A DNA stretch of 64,000 bases from Chlorogloeopsis fritschii PCC 6912. Its GTDB lineage: Bacteria > Cyanobacteriota > Cyanobacteriia > Cyanobacteriales > Nostocaceae. Positions within the stretch are counted from its first letter, which is position 1, and each line of letters opens with the position of its first letter. Both the position numbers and the translations under genes were made by a program. Where the stretch lies: positions 62,001 to 126,000 of the forward strand of contig NZ_AJLN01000051.1 in the NCBI RefSeq assembly GCF_000317285.1, read 5' to 3'. The notes under the pieces are model-generated. The model was given only the letters and a program-made list of their open reading frames with translations. It did no database searches and was not told the DNA's origin. Below, one piece after another: positions 61,812-64,000 of this stretch.

Positions 61812-62777
61812 TCACAGCGTCTCAATTATCTTCGCTGTTTCTAGTATTTTGGCTTCCCTTTGTCCTGCTGCACGTGCCCTAGCAGTAAATAAACCAATAG
61901 GAGTATTTAATAAGTCTACAAGAGAGGCTCTGCCAGCTAAAGATTTGATGCTATCTGTAGGTAATTCCTTGAATAACCAACGTGCTAACCGATAACCACA
62001 TTCTTTAAGTGTGATGTCCCGCATTAACTCCACGCCATGTAACTCATGCAAATAGCGATTAGAACGTCCATAGCGTCGCCATTGACTTTCTAATTCTTTA
62101 AGTGTATTTCGGTGTCGGTGCTGCACGATCGCTTCAGGAGCAAATTCCAAACGCCCGATATTTTCTTGTTGAATTCGCCAACAAATATCGGCATCGCCAC
62201 CAGAATCAAGATAGGGACGAAATAAACCCACTTTTTGTAGTGCTTGTCGTCGAATTGCTAAATTTGCAGTTTGACCGTAAGGACAAAACTTATGGGCAAG
62301 GGTATGTTTTTGTGATAGAGTTTCTTGGCGAGCGGCAAAGTGTTCTAGTAAGTTGTTTGGAGATAATGCCGTAATTTCACCGACAACGATCGCTATATCA
62401 AGATTAATAAAAGGTGCAATTAATACTTCTAACCATTTTGGCTGGGGGCGACAGTCAGCATCAGTAAAGGCTACAATCTCGCCAGTGGCAGCACGAATAC
62501 CTTTGTTGCGGGCGGCGTAGGAACTTTGAATTTGATTTTCGCTCTCTATACGAATGAGCGAGGGAAATTTTGTGGCAATTTCTTGCAATATAACAGCAGT
62601 GCGATCGCTACTGTTATTATCTACCAACAAGTACTCCAGCTTTTGTTTTGGGTAAGTTTGAGCCAGCAGGCAATTAATTAACTCTGGTAAATCTGCTTCA
62701 CCGTTATAAATAGGAATAACCAGTGATACCCTTGGTAAAAAGGCATCACTGGTAGTTGCATGAACTAGTTCATTCAT
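61812..62777 (-). CDS. GT2 glycosyltransferase
   Basis: A 321-residue inverting GT-A glycosyltransferase. RVSLVIPIYNGEADLPELINCLL and LLVDNNSSDRT bind the nucleotide. AARNKGIRAATGEIVAFTDADC contains the DxD-like motif, and GGDADICWRIQ is the acceptor-side Asp-rich loop. No membrane segment. A dispersed repeat copy lies on each side, outside the large polysaccharide locus. Substrate unknown. Confidence 0.88.
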   Translation of the reverse strand: MNELVHATTSDAFLPRVSLVIPIYNGEADLPELINCLLAQTYPKQKLEYLLVDNNSSDRTAVILQEIATKFPSLIRIESENQIQSSYAARNKGIRAATGEIVAFTDADCRPQPKWLEVLIAPFINLDIAIVVGEITALSPNNLLEHFAARQETLSQKHTLAHKFCPYGQTANLAIRRQALQKVGLFRPYLDSGGDADICWRIQQENIGRLEFAPEAIVQHRHRNTLKELESQWRRYGRSNRYLHELHGVELMRDITLKECGYRLARWLFKELPTDSIKSLAGRASLVDLLNTPIGLFTARARAAGQREAKILETAKIIETL

Positions 62778-62847
62778 AAATTCAACTTTTTGGATTTGGG
62801 ATTATTAGCAGCTAGTGGTTAGTATTTAGTGGAATTTTCTACTAATT

Positions 62848-62960
62848 ACTGTACGGGAGGCAGCGCGCCCTTGCGGGTTAAGCGCGTCGAGTGCGACTGC
62901 CGTGCGGGTTTGAACAACAATCTCTCTAGGATGACGAAATATCTAAATAAACCCGCCCCT
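62848..62960. repeat. dispersed repeat upstream of GT2 gene
   Basis: Starts ACTGTACGGGAGGCAGCGCGCCC, holds CGACTGCCGTGCGGGTT, and ends with AAACCCGCCCCT. The ends match those of the element at 36126-36215 (ACTGTACGGGCGG ... AAACCCGCCCCT), so it belongs to one family with variable centres. Confidence 0.65.
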
Positions 62961-63019
62961 GCTAACCACTAACCTGATGTTTCGTTTTTAGTATTCCCAA
63001 TTCCTAATCTCGAACGAAT

Positions 63020-64000
63020 CTACAATCGCAAATCCCTGGCGCGAGCGCTGATTGGTTTTTGGGATGGTTGATTTTGTAAAGGCTTGGCAAAGTGATTGCT
63101 AGAAAGAATTGCCAAAGCACGGGTATAATGAGGGTCGTTTTGAGTTCCTAATAAATCTGGGTTAGAGGCTAACTGACGCTGTTGTTCCTCTGTTAAATCT
63201 AGTTTTATATGAGGCGCAATGCCTTTCTGACTAATATCTGTTCCTTGAGGGGTGTAATAATGGGCGATGGTGATTGCTACGCCAGAACCATCTGCTAATT
63301 CATGTACTGATTGTACTAGGGCTTTGCCAAAAGTTTGAGTGCCAACTACTGTCGCTCGTTTATTATCCTTGAGTGCGCCTGCTAGGATCTCGCTGGCACT
63401 AGCTGAGTTATTATCCACAAGCACTACAAGGGGGCGGTTGGTTAGAGCAGTTTGATTGGCTTTGGTTTGATCGCTGGCACCTTTTCGATCTACCGTGCGA
63501 ACGATTGGGCCATCATTTAGCCACATCCGAGCAATTTCAATACTCGCTTGCAACAAACCACCAGGATTGCCGCGCAAGTCCAATACAAAGCCATTGACTT
63601 GCTTGCTGTTCAAATCGCGGATAGCTCGGCGCATTTGATCTGCAGCATGGCCACTAAATTCCCGCAAGCGGATATAACCAATACGGCGATTACCTTCTTG
63701 CTTGAGAGCATAACGTACTGTAGGCACTTCTATAGTTGCCCGTGTTAGCTTTAAATCAAAAGCATTTTGCCCATCCCTTTGCAAGCGCAAGGTTATGATT
63801 GTACCCGCCCTACCTCGAATCAACTTGGAAGCATCTTCGATTTTCATCTGATGGGTAGATTTACCGTTAATCGCCACAATCTCATCTCCAGGCTTGACTC
63901 CCGCTTTCATTGCTGGCGAATTTTCCAAAGCTTCTACAACGGTTAGTCGCTTGGTTTTTTCATTCATTTCCATCCTGATGCCAATGCCAGAGACTTCCCC
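63020..64000 (-). CDS. carboxyl-terminal processing protease, S41 family (partial, runs off right edge)
   Basis: The frame is open to base 64000 (GEVSGIGIRMEMNE continues the family consensus before the first Met), so the N-terminus with the signal peptide is missing. A PDZ domain is visible (TVVEALENSPAMKAGVKPGDEIVAINGKS). The protease domain has FVLDLRGNPGGLLQASIEIA, the catalytic Ser in NNSASASEILAGAL and Lys in TQTFGKALVQS. These proteases act in the periplasm or lumen; one paralogue matures the D1 protein. Which of CtpA, CtpB or CtpC this is cannot be decided from the fragment. Confidence 0.9.
   Translation of the reverse strand, partial: GEVSGIGIRMEMNEKTKRLTVVEALENSPAMKAGVKPGDEIVAINGKSTHQMKIEDASKLIRGRAGTIITLRLQRDGQNAFDLKLTRATIEVPTVRYALKQEGNRRIGYIRLREFSGHAADQMRRAIRDLNSKQVNGFVLDLRGNPGGLLQASIEIARMWLNDGPIVRTVDRKGASDQTKANQTALTNRPLVVLVDNNSASASEILAGALKDNKRATVVGTQTFGKALVQSVHELADGSGVAITIAHYYTPQGTDISQKGIAPHIKLDLTEEQQRQLASNPDLLGTQNDPHYTRALAILSSNHFAKPLQNQPSQKPISARARDLRL

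Overview
The window reads as chromosomal DNA of a filamentous, probably heterocyst-forming cyanobacterium (Nostocales). Evidence: frequent GCGATCGC (HIP1) octamers; many short heptanucleotide repeats (STRR type) between and inside genes; a cyanobacterial NAD(P)H dehydrogenase subunit (ndhM); a small protein of the Npun_R1517 heterocyst-regulator type; and the ferredoxin-dependent nitrate assimilation set (nirA, nrtABCD, narB, narM, ntcB, cnaT). No rRNA, tRNA, CRISPR array or intact insertion sequence was seen.

Region 1 (1-23.4 kb) is an exopolysaccharide locus. A long minus-strand run goes from a PEP-CTERM-like secreted protein (12.4 kb) through an HpsJ-like membrane protein and a cyanoexosortase A fused to its partner domain. 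It continues through four GT4 glycosyltransferases, two methyltransferases, a Wzy/ligase-like membrane protein and a GT2 transferase cut by the left edge. Several genes overlap by 1-14 bases. Next come a Wzc-like polysaccharide co-polymerase/tyrosine kinase, a membrane acyltransferase, four more GT-B glycosyltransferases, another methyltransferase and galE.

Region 2 (23.6-30.1 kb) is housekeeping: pgsA, aspA, a DUF362 protein, a 60-residue membrane protein, ppa, panD and a metallo-beta-lactamase-fold protein that has lost nearly all of its metal ligands.

Region 3 (30.1-47.5 kb) holds an almost complete nitrate assimilation island. cnaT, ntcB and nirB lie on the minus strand. nirA, nrtA, nrtB, nrtC, nrtD, nrtP, narB, a psiE-like gene and narM lie on the plus strand. 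Sites fitting the NtcA consensus GTA-N8-TAC lie before nirA, ntcB and nrtP, and the first two have a TAAGTT -10 box exactly 22 bases downstream. Two TGCA-N5-TGCA-type elements, the NtcB pattern, precede the nirA NtcA site. Both an ABC nitrate transporter and an MFS nitrate permease are present. NirA, and probably NarB, carries in-frame peptide made from heptanucleotide repeat DNA. A 21-codon frame ends on the nirA start codon.

Region 4 (47.6-55.3 kb) has a PfpI/DJ-1 protein and a candidate signalling cluster: an FHA-PrsW intramembrane protease, an unknown 214-residue protein, a CHAT-FHA caspase-like protein and a zinc-ribbon PP2C phosphatase.

Region 5 (55.7-64 kb) is looser: small proteins including an unlisted 48-residue membrane peptide behind ndhM, ndhM itself, the Npun_R1517-type gene preceded by a 12-codon frame, a NarL-type response regulator, a GAF protein with an unusual tail, an aspartoacylase gene broken by two frameshifts, a GT2 glycosyltransferase and a C-terminal processing protease cut by the right edge.
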